Of a stretch of 64,000 bases of DNA, positions 16,710 through 24,839 are shown piece by piece (the first letter of the stretch is position 1; each line of letters opens with the position of its first letter). The notes below the pieces were generated by a model. That model searched no databases and was not told the origin of the DNA. It saw only the letters and a program-made list of their open reading frames with translations. The translations under genes and the position numbers were made by a program. This DNA comes from CBDCUQ01 sp965222835 (GTDB lineage: Bacteria; Pseudomonadota; Alphaproteobacteria; Rhizobiales; Hyphomicrobiaceae): contig CBDCUQ010000003.1 of NCBI GenBank assembly GCA_965222835.1, forward strand, positions 1,116,001 to 1,180,000, given 5' to 3'.

Positions 16710-17909
16710 ATGACCACCAAAAAACGGATCGGAGCTCTTGATTTTATCAATCATGAGGCGTCGAGCGGTGTCTTTCTCATGTTCGCAGCGCTACTGGCAC
16801 TCGTGTTTGCCAACACGGGTGTCAACCCTCTTTATGACGCTTTCCTCGACACGCCGGTGTCGGTTCGTGTCGGCGCGCTCGAAATTGATAAACCTTTGCT
16901 TCTCTGGATCAACGACGGCCTTATGGCCATTTTCTTTTTCATCGTCGGATTGGAGATCAAGCGTGAAATCGTAACCGGGGAGCTTTCAAGCCCAAGCCGG
17001 GCGGCGTTGCCAGCGTTCGCAGCCTTCGGCGGCATGGCAGTTCCTGCCCTCATCTATTGGCTCGCGAACTTCGACGATCCTGCGGCGCTCCAGGGCTGGG
17101 CCATTCCCTGTGCAACGGATATTGCGTTTGCAGTTGGCGTGGTGGCGCTGCTTGGGTCAAGAGTGCCTGTGGCACTCAAAATCTTTCTTTTGGCGCTCGC
17201 CATTATCGACGACTTGGGCGCGATCGTCATCATTGCACTCTTTTACACGACCGACCTTTCTCCGATGGCGCTTGCACTTGCTGGCGTTGGTGTCGCGGTC
17301 CTGATTGTGATGAATTTGGCTGGTGTCACACGCGTCGCGGCCTATGTGCTTGCGGGTGTGTTTATCTGGGTGTGCGTCCTGAAATCCGGTGTGCATGCCA
17401 CCCTAGCGGCTGTCGTAACGGCACTAGCCGTCCCACTGACGAAGGGGCAAGGGGATGAAATGTCCCCACTCGAACAGCTGGAAGAGAACCTACACCCTTG
17501 GGTAACGTTTGCCGTCCTTCCGTTGTTTGCTTTTGCCAATGCCGGCGTGTCGCTCGAAGGCGTCACGCTTTGGAAGCTCACGGAGTCGGTGCCATTCGGA
17601 ATCGCGGCCGGGTTGGTCCTGGGCAAGCCCGTCGGCATCATAGCGTTTACCGCCTTGGCAATCGCTGCCGGTATAGGTGCGCGGCCGGGTGGCGCGAGCT
17701 GGCTCCAACTAATGGGTGTGGGAGCCCTGGCCGGAATAGGGTTTACGATGAGCCTGTTTATCGGGACGCTGGCGTTCTCCGATCCGGGAATGCAGGTCGA
17801 TATCCGGATCGGCGTTCTGGCCGGATCGGTCATATCAGCGCTGGTCGGCTTTATCCTCTTGCGTTCGGGCGCATCTCATTCCATGTCGGACGTGACCAAA
17901 CCAAATTGA
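16710..17909 (+). CDS. nhaA: Na+/H+ antiporter NhaA
   Basis: A 399-residue inner-membrane antiporter exchanging sodium or lithium ions for protons, typically with about 12 transmembrane helices. Recognisable segments include ASSGVFLMFAALLAL, FFIVGLEIKREIVTGE, the IPCATDIAFAVGV segment with the discontinuous helix, and LALAIIDDLGAIVIIAL. That last segment carries the two adjacent aspartates (the family's cation-binding pair). The C-terminal GIGFTMSLFIG is also characteristic. It is followed 17 bp later by a beta-carbonic anhydrase on the same strand, suggesting joint expression in pH homeostasis. Confidence 0.95.
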   Translation: MTTKKRIGALDFINHEASSGVFLMFAALLALVFANTGVNPLYDAFLDTPVSVRVGALEIDKPLLLWINDGLMAIFFFIVGLEIKREIVTGELSSPSRAALPAFAAFGGMAVPALIYWLANFDDPAALQGWAIPCATDIAFAVGVVALLGSRVPVALKIFLLALAIIDDLGAIVIIALFYTTDLSPMALALAGVGVAVLIVMNLAGVTRVAAYVLAGVFIWVCVLKSGVHATLAAVVTALAVPLTKGQGDEMSPLEQLEENLHPWVTFAVLPLFAFANAGVSLEGVTLWKLTESVPFGIAAGLVLGKPVGIIAFTALAIAAGIGARPGGASWLQLMGVGALAGIGFTMSLFIGTLAFSDPGMQVDIRIGVLAGSVISALVGFILLRSGASHSMSDVTKPN

Positions 17910-17926
17910 TCAATGTGGAGGGTTAA

Positions 17927-18565
17927 TTGAGCAGTTTCCCAGAGACGTTGGCGGATCGTTACCGGCGATTTAAACACCGCATCTACGTTCCAAATGCTGA
18001 CGACTATGAAGAGTTAGGGACCTTCGGCCAGTCGCCCGAGATCATGCTCGTTTCGTGTTGCGACAGCCGCGTTGATCCGGAAACGATCTTTAACGCCATG
18101 CCCGGCGAATTGTTCGTGGTGCGCAATGTTGCCAATCTTGTTCCGCCCTATGAGATGGCCAGTAAGTTCAATGGCGTGAGCGCAGCAGTCGAGTTTGCCG
18201 TGTTGAATCTGCGGATCCGGCATCTTGTTATCATGGGGCATTCCGGCTGCGGCGGCATACAGGCTGCATTGGATCAATCTGCCGCCATTCAGACGGAAGC
18301 GATGTTCATTTCCCGCTGGATGTCGATGCTTGACGAGGCTCGGCTCAGTGTGGTGGCAGCCCACCAGACGGCGTCTCACGACGATCAGCTCATCGCTCTC
18401 GAGAAAGAGGGTGTGAAAGTCTCAATTCGGAACCTGCGCACGTTTCCCTTCGTCACGGAGCGGGAAAACAAGGGTAAACTCAGCCTGCACGGCGCGCACT
18501 TCGACATCAAGAACGGGACGCTCTCGGTGCTCAATCACTCGCGCGGAGAATTCTTCGCGCTTTAG
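17927..18565 (+). CDS. Beta-class carbonic anhydrase
   Basis: A 212-residue zinc enzyme interconverting CO2 and bicarbonate. Zinc ligands and catalytic dyad are visible as CxDSR (Cys44, Asp46, Arg48 in SCCDSRVD) and HxxC (MGHSGCGG, about 103-107). The ELFVVRNVANLVPP motif is also typical. The initiation codon appears to be TTG with GGAGG nearby. It lies just behind nhaA and is convergent with ccmG. Confidence 0.93.
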   Translation: MSSFPETLADRYRRFKHRIYVPNADDYEELGTFGQSPEIMLVSCCDSRVDPETIFNAMPGELFVVRNVANLVPPYEMASKFNGVSAAVEFAVLNLRIRHLVIMGHSGCGGIQAALDQSAAIQTEAMFISRWMSMLDEARLSVVAAHQTASHDDQLIALEKEGVKVSIRNLRTFPFVTERENKGKLSLHGAHFDIKNGTLSVLNHSRGEFFAL

Positions 18566-18627
18566 GCTTGCTGGACGACCGATTGCCAGGTTTTGCCACG
18601 GGCGTGCGCTGTTGCGGGGGAACGGTC

Positions 18628-19248
18628 TCATTGTCCGGCAGCTGAATTTTTCAGCTGAGCAGCCTCTATTGCAGGAATGACCTTACTCTCGAGGCTTTCG
18701 GTAGAGATCGGTCCGACGTGTTTGTAGGTGATTTCACCCTTGCCGTTTACGACAAACGTTTCCGGCATGCCGTAGACGCCCCACTCAATGGCGTTGCGGC
18801 CGTTAGCGTCCACGCCGACCCGCGTGAAGGGATTGCCGTGACGCCTTAGAAAGCGATTTGCGGCCGCCGTTTTGTCTTTGTAGTTGACGCCGAAAATATC
18901 GACACCCATCCGTTTTCTGAGGTCCTCGAGGAGCGGGTGCTCCTGCACGCAGGGGACGCACCACGAGGCCCAGAAATTCACGACACTTACCTTGCCTGCA
19001 GCAAGATCAGCGCTAGAAAACCCGGAAACAGAACGACCTTCCGCTTGAAGCCCTGCCAGTGGCGGGAATTCCGTCTGGGGTACGGGGCGTCCGATCAAGG
19101 CCGACGGTAATTTGCTGGGATCACCTGCCTGAAGAGCGAATAGGAACAGCCCTGCGATTGCGGCAAAAACGATGGCCGGGACGACGACCCATCCGATACC
19201 CTTGCCGGGCTTTTCTGAGCCTTCGTTCGAGGAGTCGTGAACTGTCAT
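18628..19248 (-). CDS. ccmG: Thiol:disulfide interchange protein CcmG/DsbE
   Basis: A 206-residue periplasmic, membrane-anchored thioredoxin that reduces apocytochrome c cysteines during system I maturation. One N-terminal membrane anchor (about 18-38) is followed by a TlpA-like domain with active site WCVPC (about 94-98), the GVNYKDK insertion and the cis-proline loop YGMPETFVV. The ATG giving MTVHDSS is preferred over a TTG seven codons upstream. Last of ccmC-ccmD-ccmG on this strand. Confidence 0.92.
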   Translation of the reverse strand: MTVHDSSNEGSEKPGKGIGWVVVPAIVFAAIAGLFLFALQAGDPSKLPSALIGRPVPQTEFPPLAGLQAEGRSVSGFSSADLAAGKVSVVNFWASWCVPCVQEHPLLEDLRKRMGVDIFGVNYKDKTAAANRFLRRHGNPFTRVGVDANGRNAIEWGVYGMPETFVVNGKGEITYKHVGPISTESLESKVIPAIEAAQLKNSAAGQ

Positions 19249-19300
19249 TTGACGATCCGTCGCGTTCAATTGCGCATCTTGTGTTTTCTATTGGACTGTC

Positions 19301-19465
19301 TTACCTGCCGGCGGATCGGCGCCTGACACCACGTGACTCAAGCTCGGCCAGTGTGCGCGCGTGTCGTCTACCGTCATAGACGAGCCACAGCGCCAACCCC
19401 GCGAGAACGGCGATGGTGGCCGCATATGCCGCCAGAATGAACCCAGTGTGGGGGCCGAGATCCAT
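19301..19465 (-). CDS. ccmD: Haem exporter protein CcmD
   Basis: A 54-residue single-pass membrane protein. It begins MDLGPHTGFI, has one hydrophobic helix (AAYAATIAVLAGLALWLV), then the conserved basic stretch YDGRRHARTLAELESRG and a short Arg-rich tail. CcmD stabilises CcmE with the CcmC/CcmAB complex during haem transfer. It sits 6 bp after ccmC and about 50 bp before ccmG, the standard order. Confidence 0.92.
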   Translation of the reverse strand: MDLGPHTGFILAAYAATIAVLAGLALWLVYDGRRHARTLAELESRGVRRRSAGR

Positions 19466-19471
19466 GTCGCC

Positions 19472-20233
19472 TTATCCTCCAGCCTCGTGTGGACGCATTT
19501 CTGCAGAACGCTCGACCTCAGCCATCGTCAAAGCCTTGACGCGGCGACGCAGAATTTCATTCTGCATACCCTTCATATGAAGGGCGAAGAAGAGCAGGGT
19601 AAATCCCAATGCGGAAATGAGCAGCGGTGTGCGCATGCTGGGATCAACGGATTGGGTGAAGCCCGTTGACGGCTGATGCAGCGTATTCCACCAATCTACG
19701 GAGAACTTGATTATTGGAAGCAGCGCGACTCCGACCAGGCCGAGGATGGCCGTAAGCTTTCCCGCCGTTGCTTCATCCTCAATAGAGGAACGCAGCGCGA
19801 TCAGGCCCAAATACAAGAAGAACAGAAGCAGCACCGAGGTCAATCTGGCATCCCAAACCCAGTACGTGCCCCACATCGGCTTCCCCCAGAGCGAACCGGT
19901 GATCAGTGCAACCGCAGTAAATGCTGCTCCAATTGGCGCCGCAGCTTTTGCGGATACGTCGGCGAGCGGATGCCGGAAAACGAGCAGTCCGAAACTGGAT
20001 GCCGCAATGAGCCCATACCCCATCATGGCGAGCCATGCGGCGGGTACGTGGATGTACATGATCTTGACCGTCTCGCCCTGTTGATAATCCGGGGGTGCTA
20101 CAAAGAACACCAGATACATCGCGTACGCGATGACAACGGCCGATGTTGCGACAAACCACGGCAGGAGCTTGCCCGAGAGCTCCATAAACCGGGTTGGATT
20201 GGCGAGACGCTGGGTGAGGCTAGCTTGGCTCAT
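19472..20233 (-). CDS. ccmC: Haem exporter/transfer protein CcmC
   Basis: A 253-residue inner-membrane protein with six predicted helices that presents haem to CcmE in cytochrome c maturation. The tryptophan-rich WWD motif is visible as WGTYWVWDARLTS (about 125-138), and the family motif WWNTLHQPSTG follows near residue 185. Conserved histidines flank it, as in MYIHVPAAW. ccmA and ccmB are not immediately upstream; the next gene on that side is trmD. Confidence 0.95.
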   Translation of the reverse strand: MSQASLTQRLANPTRFMELSGKLLPWFVATSAVVIAYAMYLVFFVAPPDYQQGETVKIMYIHVPAAWLAMMGYGLIAASSFGLLVFRHPLADVSAKAAAPIGAAFTAVALITGSLWGKPMWGTYWVWDARLTSVLLLFFLYLGLIALRSSIEDEATAGKLTAILGLVGVALLPIIKFSVDWWNTLHQPSTGFTQSVDPSMRTPLLISALGFTLLFFALHMKGMQNEILRRRVKALTMAEVERSAEMRPHEAGG

Positions 20234-20319
20234 AATGTGATCTAACCCTTAGGCGCTTTAGGCGCAATGAAGCCCGTTAGCCGGGCGTCAAGATGACCAT
20301 ACTTCCGGAACCAGCGCGG

Positions 20320-21039
20320 TTAACTCTTCTTAATTCGGAGATCCGGCCGCCGCTCACGCGTGAAACGCTCGGCTTCCTCGCGGCGCCATGTCTCTATCTT
20401 TTTGTGATTGCCTGAGAGCAATACCTCAGGAATAGTCCGGCCTTCCCACTCGCGCGGCTTGGTATAGTGCGGATGCTCCAGTCCTCCACCTTCAAAACTT
20501 TCCTGAATGAGGCTCTCCGCGGCCCCGACCACGCCCGGCAGAAGGCGAACGCACGCATCTATGACGACCATGGCCGCCAGCTCGCCTCCTGATAGAACAT
20601 AGTCACCGATGGACACCTCACGCAGACCGCGCCCCTCGATAACGCGCTGATCCACACCCTCGAATCGGCCAGCCAACAACAGGACACCAGGTCCGTCGGC
20701 AAGCTCATGTGCAAGCTTCTGGGTGAACGGCTCACCGCGAGGGGATAGATAGATGAGTGGTGCATCTGACGCGGTTACTCGCGCGTGATCTATGGCTTGT
20801 CCCAAGACATCGGCGCGCATCACCATGCCGGCACCGCCTCCAGCCGGCGTGTCGTCTACGGCACGATGGCGTCCCACTCCGAAATTTCGAATTTGAACTG
20901 TCGACAGTGACCACACACCAGCGGCAAGCGCTTGCCCCGAAAGCGACGCGCCAAGCGGTCCTGGAAACACATCCGGAAAGAGTGTCAGTACCGTCGCGTG
21001 CCAAGCTGGCCGGCCATCATTTTTGGGAACATGGGCCAT
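20320..21039 (-). CDS. trmD: tRNA (guanine-37-N1)-methyltransferase
   Basis: A 239-residue SPOUT methyltransferase making m1G37, required for reading-frame maintenance. The knot region carries SIGDYVLSGGELAA, and the C-terminal domain has LEHPHYTKPREWEG and VPEVLLSGNH-like motifs (IPEVLLSGNHKKI). N-terminal LTLFPDVFPGPL and AGGGAGMVMRADV are typical. In most proteobacteria trmD follows rimM; here rimM lies about 28 kb away and is followed by other genes. Confidence 0.95.
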   Translation of the reverse strand: MAHVPKNDGRPAWHATVLTLFPDVFPGPLGASLSGQALAAGVWSLSTVQIRNFGVGRHRAVDDTPAGGGAGMVMRADVLGQAIDHARVTASDAPLIYLSPRGEPFTQKLAHELADGPGVLLLAGRFEGVDQRVIEGRGLREVSIGDYVLSGGELAAMVVIDACVRLLPGVVGAAESLIQESFEGGGLEHPHYTKPREWEGRTIPEVLLSGNHKKIETWRREEAERFTRERRPDLRIKKS

Positions 21040-21053
21040 GGGGCGTGCCGGAA

Positions 21054-21341
21054 TCAGACTCCCTCGACGACGACAATGTCGATGGTTCCGGCGCCCTGCC
21101 GCTCTGCTTTGGCTTCAGCATACTCGGGCGATGTCGCGTACCCCAATGCGTGCTCATAGCTTGGGAACTCGATGATCACATTGCGCTCAACGCCGTTGCC
21201 TTCGACAATCTTGCATTTTCCGCCACGTACAATGGGCCGGCCTTCATACTTATCGAGCGCCACTTTGGATTTGGCTACGTATTGACCCCACTTCTCGGCG
21301 TCCGTTACAACGGCGTGCGCGATCACATATCCCTTCGGCAT
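21054..21341 (-). CDS. DUF1330 family protein
   Basis: A 95-residue dimeric ferredoxin-like alpha/beta protein of the DUF1330 family. It is recognisable from GYVIAHAVVTDAEKWGQYV, GGKCKIVEGN and the closing IEFPSYEHALGYATSPEYAEAK. Biochemical function of the family is undefined. It lies 14 bp upstream of trmD on the same strand, so the two could be co-transcribed. The ATG at MPKGYVIAH is the only start giving a normal-length family member. Confidence 0.88.
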   Translation of the reverse strand: MPKGYVIAHAVVTDAEKWGQYVAKSKVALDKYEGRPIVRGGKCKIVEGNGVERNVIIEFPSYEHALGYATSPEYAEAKAERQGAGTIDIVVVEGV

Positions 21342-21422
21342 TGTCTCTCCTTTCCCGAAACTGGCTCTCGCCGCTTTAGGACGACAGATCGGTTGACTTT
21401 TCAAGCCGAAACGGCACCGCCC

Positions 21423-21437
21423 CGCCCGAGACGGGCG
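21423..21437. other. Short perfect hairpin
   Basis: CGCCCG-AGA-CGGGCG, a tight GC stem-loop between the DUF1330 gene and the terminator of the His-rich gene. No U-tract is attached. It may be a leader element of the DUF1330-trmD transcript or fortuitous. Confidence 0.25.
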
Positions 21438-21456
21438 AGGCGGTGGTGTGGTCAGA

Positions 21457-21499
21457 CAAAAATCCGGCGGCGCCGCTGGGGGGCGGAGGGCGCCGCCGG
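21457..21499 (-). terminator. Rho-independent terminator of the His-rich protein gene
   Basis: Reading the minus strand, an 11-bp perfect stem CCGGCGGCGCC/GGCGCCGCCGG encloses a C-rich loop and is followed directly by ATTTTTGT. It starts 11 bp after the stop codon of the minus-strand gene. Confidence 0.85.
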
Positions 21500-21509
21500 T
21501 CCGGGGCTA

Positions 21510-21962
21510 CTAGCGGCGATACCAGCCGAAATAGCCGCCCCAGCCGCGCGACGGGACCGCGCTTACCCTGCATTTCGTCAGACCAACATGGCTGTGACGG
21601 CGATCAAATGCCCGCTTGCCGTGATTGCGCCAGGGTCCAAAATGCCTGCCGCCTCTGGTGCAGTGGACGTCTTTATGACGTGCTCTCCACCAAGCCACGT
21701 AACGGGGCCCATAGCGATCGGCGACTTTGTGGCGCCACTTCTTGAACGCTTTGGAGCGTGCGGCGTATCGGCTCGGCGCGACGCCAATGGCTGTCACGCG
21801 CGACGCTTTGCCAATGTGACGCTGATGGTGATGGTGTTGATGGCCGCGCCTCGCGTCGGAGCGGCCGTGGTTTGCGTCGGCAAGTGCAACTGAGGTCCCT
21901 GCCAAGAGAGCAAAAAGTGCACATCCTGTCGATGCAGCGACAAACTTTGCGGTGAAGGTCAT
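21510..21962 (-). CDS. Small exported His/Arg-rich protein
   Basis: A 150-residue protein with a clear signal peptide (MTFTAKFVAASTGCALFALLAG, cleavage near ALA-DANH). The mature part is very basic, with a histidine cluster (GHQHHHHQRHIG) at about 40-50. A low-complexity Arg/Trp/Tyr/Gly-rich region follows (YGPRYVAWWRARH, GWGGYFGWYRR). No known domain. The histidine run suggests metal binding in the periplasm, which is inference only. A strong terminator follows the gene, supporting its reality. Confidence 0.68.
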   Translation of the reverse strand: MTFTAKFVAASTGCALFALLAGTSVALADANHGRSDARRGHQHHHHQRHIGKASRVTAIGVAPSRYAARSKAFKKWRHKVADRYGPRYVAWWRARHKDVHCTRGGRHFGPWRNHGKRAFDRRHSHVGLTKCRVSAVPSRGWGGYFGWYRR

Positions 21963-22108
21963 TTCGTCTCTCCCATTGGCACCAGCTGGCTCCGCTCTAC
22001 GCGGTTTCTCCTCTGGTGCATGGTGTCGAGACTAGCGAGCCGGGTCTGAGGGGGCTCTGAACGGAGGGTTCATCCCGCATTCAGCCAGGTGGAGCCGCAA
22101 TTTCGCCG

Positions 22109-22834
22109 TTATGTCCGGGCTTTGCGGCCGGCATGGGCTTCGCGGATATGGTGGAGAAAGGTCTCTGCGACCGCTCTTGGGTCATCGGCCTGTGTAATTG
22201 GCCGGCCGACAACAATGTGATCCGCGCCTGCCGATATGGCGTGCTCGGGCGTCATGACGCGTTCCTGGTCGTCCGTTGTGCTGCCGGTCAATCTGATTCC
22301 GGGCGTGACGATGAGGAAACCCGGTCCCACAACTTCGCGAATCTGCGAGGCTTCCTGGCCGGATGCAATCACGCCATCGAAACCCGATTCGTGGGCGAGG
22401 CGCGCGCGATGTAAGACGAGATCGCCCGGCGATAGGTTCGAGCCTTGTTGCTTCAGATCGTCCGGCGTGAGGTTGGTCATAACCGTGACCGCTAAGAGCT
22501 TCATCGGGCTCGATCCACGCCCGGCAACCGCCGCGCTCAATGTTTTCAAATCGTGGCCGTGTATTGTTAGAAACTTTACGCCAAGCTCATTTGCATTGGC
22601 GACGGACCGCTCCACGGTGTTGCCGATGTCAAGGAGCTTCATATCGAGAAACACATGCTTGCCGTGCTGCTTCAGCTCGCGCGCCAATTCCAGGCCGCCG
22701 GCGAACAGGAGCTCAAGGCCAACTTTGTAGAAGGATACGGTATCGCCAAGCGTCGCGACGAGCCGGTGGGCCTCCTCGATTGTTGGCATATCGAGAGCCA
22801 CAATCAGCCGATCTTTTGTGGTCTTGTGAGTCAT
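22109..22834 (-). CDS. pyrF: Orotidine 5'-phosphate decarboxylase
   Basis: A 241-residue TIM-barrel enzyme making UMP from OMP. The catalytic Lys/Asp network is visible in FLDMKLLDIGNTV. Other motifs are LIVALDMPT at the N-terminus, VTPGIRLTG near the phosphate site and the C-terminal DHIVVGRPITQADDP. The ATG at MTHKTTKDR is chosen because conserved sequence begins a few residues later. It lies about 50 bp after the flavin reductase gene on the same strand. Confidence 0.96.
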   Translation of the reverse strand: MTHKTTKDRLIVALDMPTIEEAHRLVATLGDTVSFYKVGLELLFAGGLELARELKQHGKHVFLDMKLLDIGNTVERSVANANELGVKFLTIHGHDLKTLSAAVAGRGSSPMKLLAVTVMTNLTPDDLKQQGSNLSPGDLVLHRARLAHESGFDGVIASGQEASQIREVVGPGFLIVTPGIRLTGSTTDDQERVMTPEHAISAGADHIVVGRPITQADDPRAVAETFLHHIREAHAGRKART

Positions 22835-22885
22835 TAGCAGCGGCTTCGGATGCCACTCCCTCAATAGCCTGAGATCTTACGTTCT

Positions 22886-23467
22886 TTAACCGTGCAACAC
22901 GTGGGCGGCGCGAGCAAGCTTCTGGATGAGCACTTTGAACTGTTCTTGTGAATCTTTGTTCTTCAGGTGCCCATGGTCATCGTACGCGTCTGTGGCACGC
23001 GGCACCGCGAACTGATCGGGGAGCACAAGCGCGCCAAGGCCAAGCTCGAGAACAGTTCGTACCGTGTTGAGACCGCGCAGGCCACCCATACCTCCAGGCG
23101 ATGATGATCCCAACGCGAAGACGCGGGACTTAAACACATACAGCGGTTCTGGTTCGCGAATACGGCTGATCCAATCCAACGTGTTTTTCAATAGCGGCGT
23201 AATCGACGCGTTGTACTCCGGACACGCGATGAAGACGCCCGTGTGAATGCGCATCAGCGCTTCAAATTTCTTCGCATTCTCAGGAATACCGTCTCGCTGT
23301 TGCAGATCGGCGTCGTAAAGCGGCATTGGATAGTCGCCGAGGTCGGCGAAGGTTGACGGGATGCCGTTGGCCTCGGCAATCGTGGCACCAAGCTCAGCCA
23401 ACTGCTTGTTGTGCGAACCGTCTCGGGCCGAACCGGCAAAAAAGAGCAGTCTGGTCGAGTCCTTCAT
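22886..23467 (-). CDS. NADPH-dependent FMN reductase
   Basis: A 193-residue flavodoxin-fold protein of the FMN_red family. The FMN phosphate loop is FFAGSARDGSHNKQLA (about 9-24). The flavin-contacting PEYNASITPLLKNTLDWISR and the GGMGGLRGLNTVR segments are typical of quinone/chromate/azo reductase relatives. The physiological substrate cannot be told. It sits between dnaJ and pyrF, all on the minus strand. Confidence 0.88.
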   Translation of the reverse strand: MKDSTRLLFFAGSARDGSHNKQLAELGATIAEANGIPSTFADLGDYPMPLYDADLQQRDGIPENAKKFEALMRIHTGVFIACPEYNASITPLLKNTLDWISRIREPEPLYVFKSRVFALGSSSPGGMGGLRGLNTVRTVLELGLGALVLPDQFAVPRATDAYDDHGHLKNKDSQEQFKVLIQKLARAAHVLHG

Positions 23468-23522
23468 ACACCATCCTCGTCAATTGCGAATTGGAGACGC
23501 GGGCCCGGCCACATGCCGCAAC

Positions 23523-24674
23523 TCAAACGCCCTTGCCCTCAAAGAATTCCCGAACCCGGGCGAAAAATCCATGGCTTTCGGGGCTGGTGTCTTTCCGGCT
23601 TTCGCTCTCGAACTCCTCAAGCAGCTGGCGCTGGCGCGAGGTGAGATTTTTTGGCGTTTCGACGTCGACCTGAATGTAGAGATCGCCGGTCAAGTTCGAT
23701 CGGAGGACCGGCATACCCTTGCCCTTCAACCGGAATTGTTTGGCGCTGCCTGTTCCTTCGGGAATCTTGACGCGCGTGGTCTTGCCTTCAAGGGTCGGCA
23801 CCTCGATCTGGCCACCGAGTGCGGCGGTGGTCATGGATATCGGGACCTTGCAGAACACATCCGCTCCGTCGCGCTGGAAGAATTCGTGCGGTTTGATTGA
23901 CAAGAAGATATAGAGATCGCCCGATGGTCCGCCGCGCAAACCTGCTTCGCCTTCGCCTGCTAAGCGGATGCGGGTGCCGTCTTCCACGCCCGGCGGGATG
24001 TTTACGGACAGCGTCCGTTCCTTGGTGACCCGTCCGGAACCCGCGCATGACGCGCATGGATCATCGATAATCTCGCCACGGCCTTGGCAGGACGGACACG
24101 TGCGCTCGATGGTGAAGAACCCTTGAGAGGCGCGCACCTTTCCTTGTCCGGCACAGGTTGGACAGGTAGATGGCTTGGTTCCGGCTTTTGCGCCCGTGCC
24201 TTCGCAGTCATCGCACATGACGCTTGCGGGAACGCGGATCTGTGCCGTCTTTCCCGAATAGGCCTCGACGAGGGAGATCTCCAGATTGTAGCGAAGGTCG
24301 GCGCCGCGTTCGCGTCCGCTGCGCCCTCGGCCACCGCCACGGCGGCCGCCCATGAATTCTCCGAACAGGTCGTCGAAAATGTCCGACATGGAGGTTGCGA
24401 AGTCGGGACCGAATCCGTGCCCGGGACCACGGCCGCCGCCCATGCCGCCGTCAAACGCGGCATGCCCAAACCGGTCATAAGCGGCGCGTTTCTGGGGATC
24501 CTTCAACGCCTCGTAGGCCTCGTTGAGTTCCTTAAATTTGCGTTCCGCATCTTTGTCGCCGGGGTTTTTGTCCGGATGCAGATCCTTGGCAAGTCTGCGA
24601 AAGGCAGACTTCAGCTCCTGCTCGGTGGCAGTTCTGCTAACGCCCAGGATTTCATAAAAGTCGCGCTTGGCCAT
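23523..24674 (-). CDS. dnaJ: Chaperone DnaJ
   Basis: A 383-residue type I J-protein. Domains in order: a J-domain with HPD in DLHPDKNPGD (about 32-41), a Gly-rich region (about 78-122, GGMGGGRGPGHGFG), a zinc-finger domain with four CxxCxGxG repeats (CDDCEGTG, CPTCAGQG, CPSCQGRG, CASCAGSG), and C-terminal substrate-binding domains. It stimulates DnaK ATPase and delivers clients. It is downstream of dnaK on the same strand, separated by about 165 bp containing a hairpin. Confidence 0.97.
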   Translation of the reverse strand: MAKRDFYEILGVSRTATEQELKSAFRRLAKDLHPDKNPGDKDAERKFKELNEAYEALKDPQKRAAYDRFGHAAFDGGMGGGRGPGHGFGPDFATSMSDIFDDLFGEFMGGRRGGGRGRSGRERGADLRYNLEISLVEAYSGKTAQIRVPASVMCDDCEGTGAKAGTKPSTCPTCAGQGKVRASQGFFTIERTCPSCQGRGEIIDDPCASCAGSGRVTKERTLSVNIPPGVEDGTRIRLAGEGEAGLRGGPSGDLYIFLSIKPHEFFQRDGADVFCKVPISMTTAALGGQIEVPTLEGKTTRVKIPEGTGSAKQFRLKGKGMPVLRSNLTGDLYIQVDVETPKNLTSRQRQLLEEFESESRKDTSPESHGFFARVREFFEGKGV

Positions 24675-24799
24675 TGGGCGATTTTCTTATGGCGGGCCGT
24701 GTGAGAACGGGTCTTATGAAAACGCTCCAGCTCGCAGCGTGAAGCTTGGGGCGGGGCCAACTGCACGGTACAGGAAAGCCGGTCCCACACCATACCGTT

Positions 24800-24827
24800 C
24801 TCCCCACCGCTTCGACGCGATGGGGAG
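24800..24827. other. dnaK-dnaJ intercistronic hairpin
   Basis: CTCCCCA(C)CGC-TTCGAC-GCG(A)TGGGGAG, ten base pairs with one C/A mismatch, 13 bp after the dnaK stop. No U-tract follows on the minus strand. An attenuating or mRNA-stabilising element that lowers dnaJ relative to dnaK is plausible but inferred. Confidence 0.5.
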
Positions 24828-24839
24828 AGATGCGTGGTC

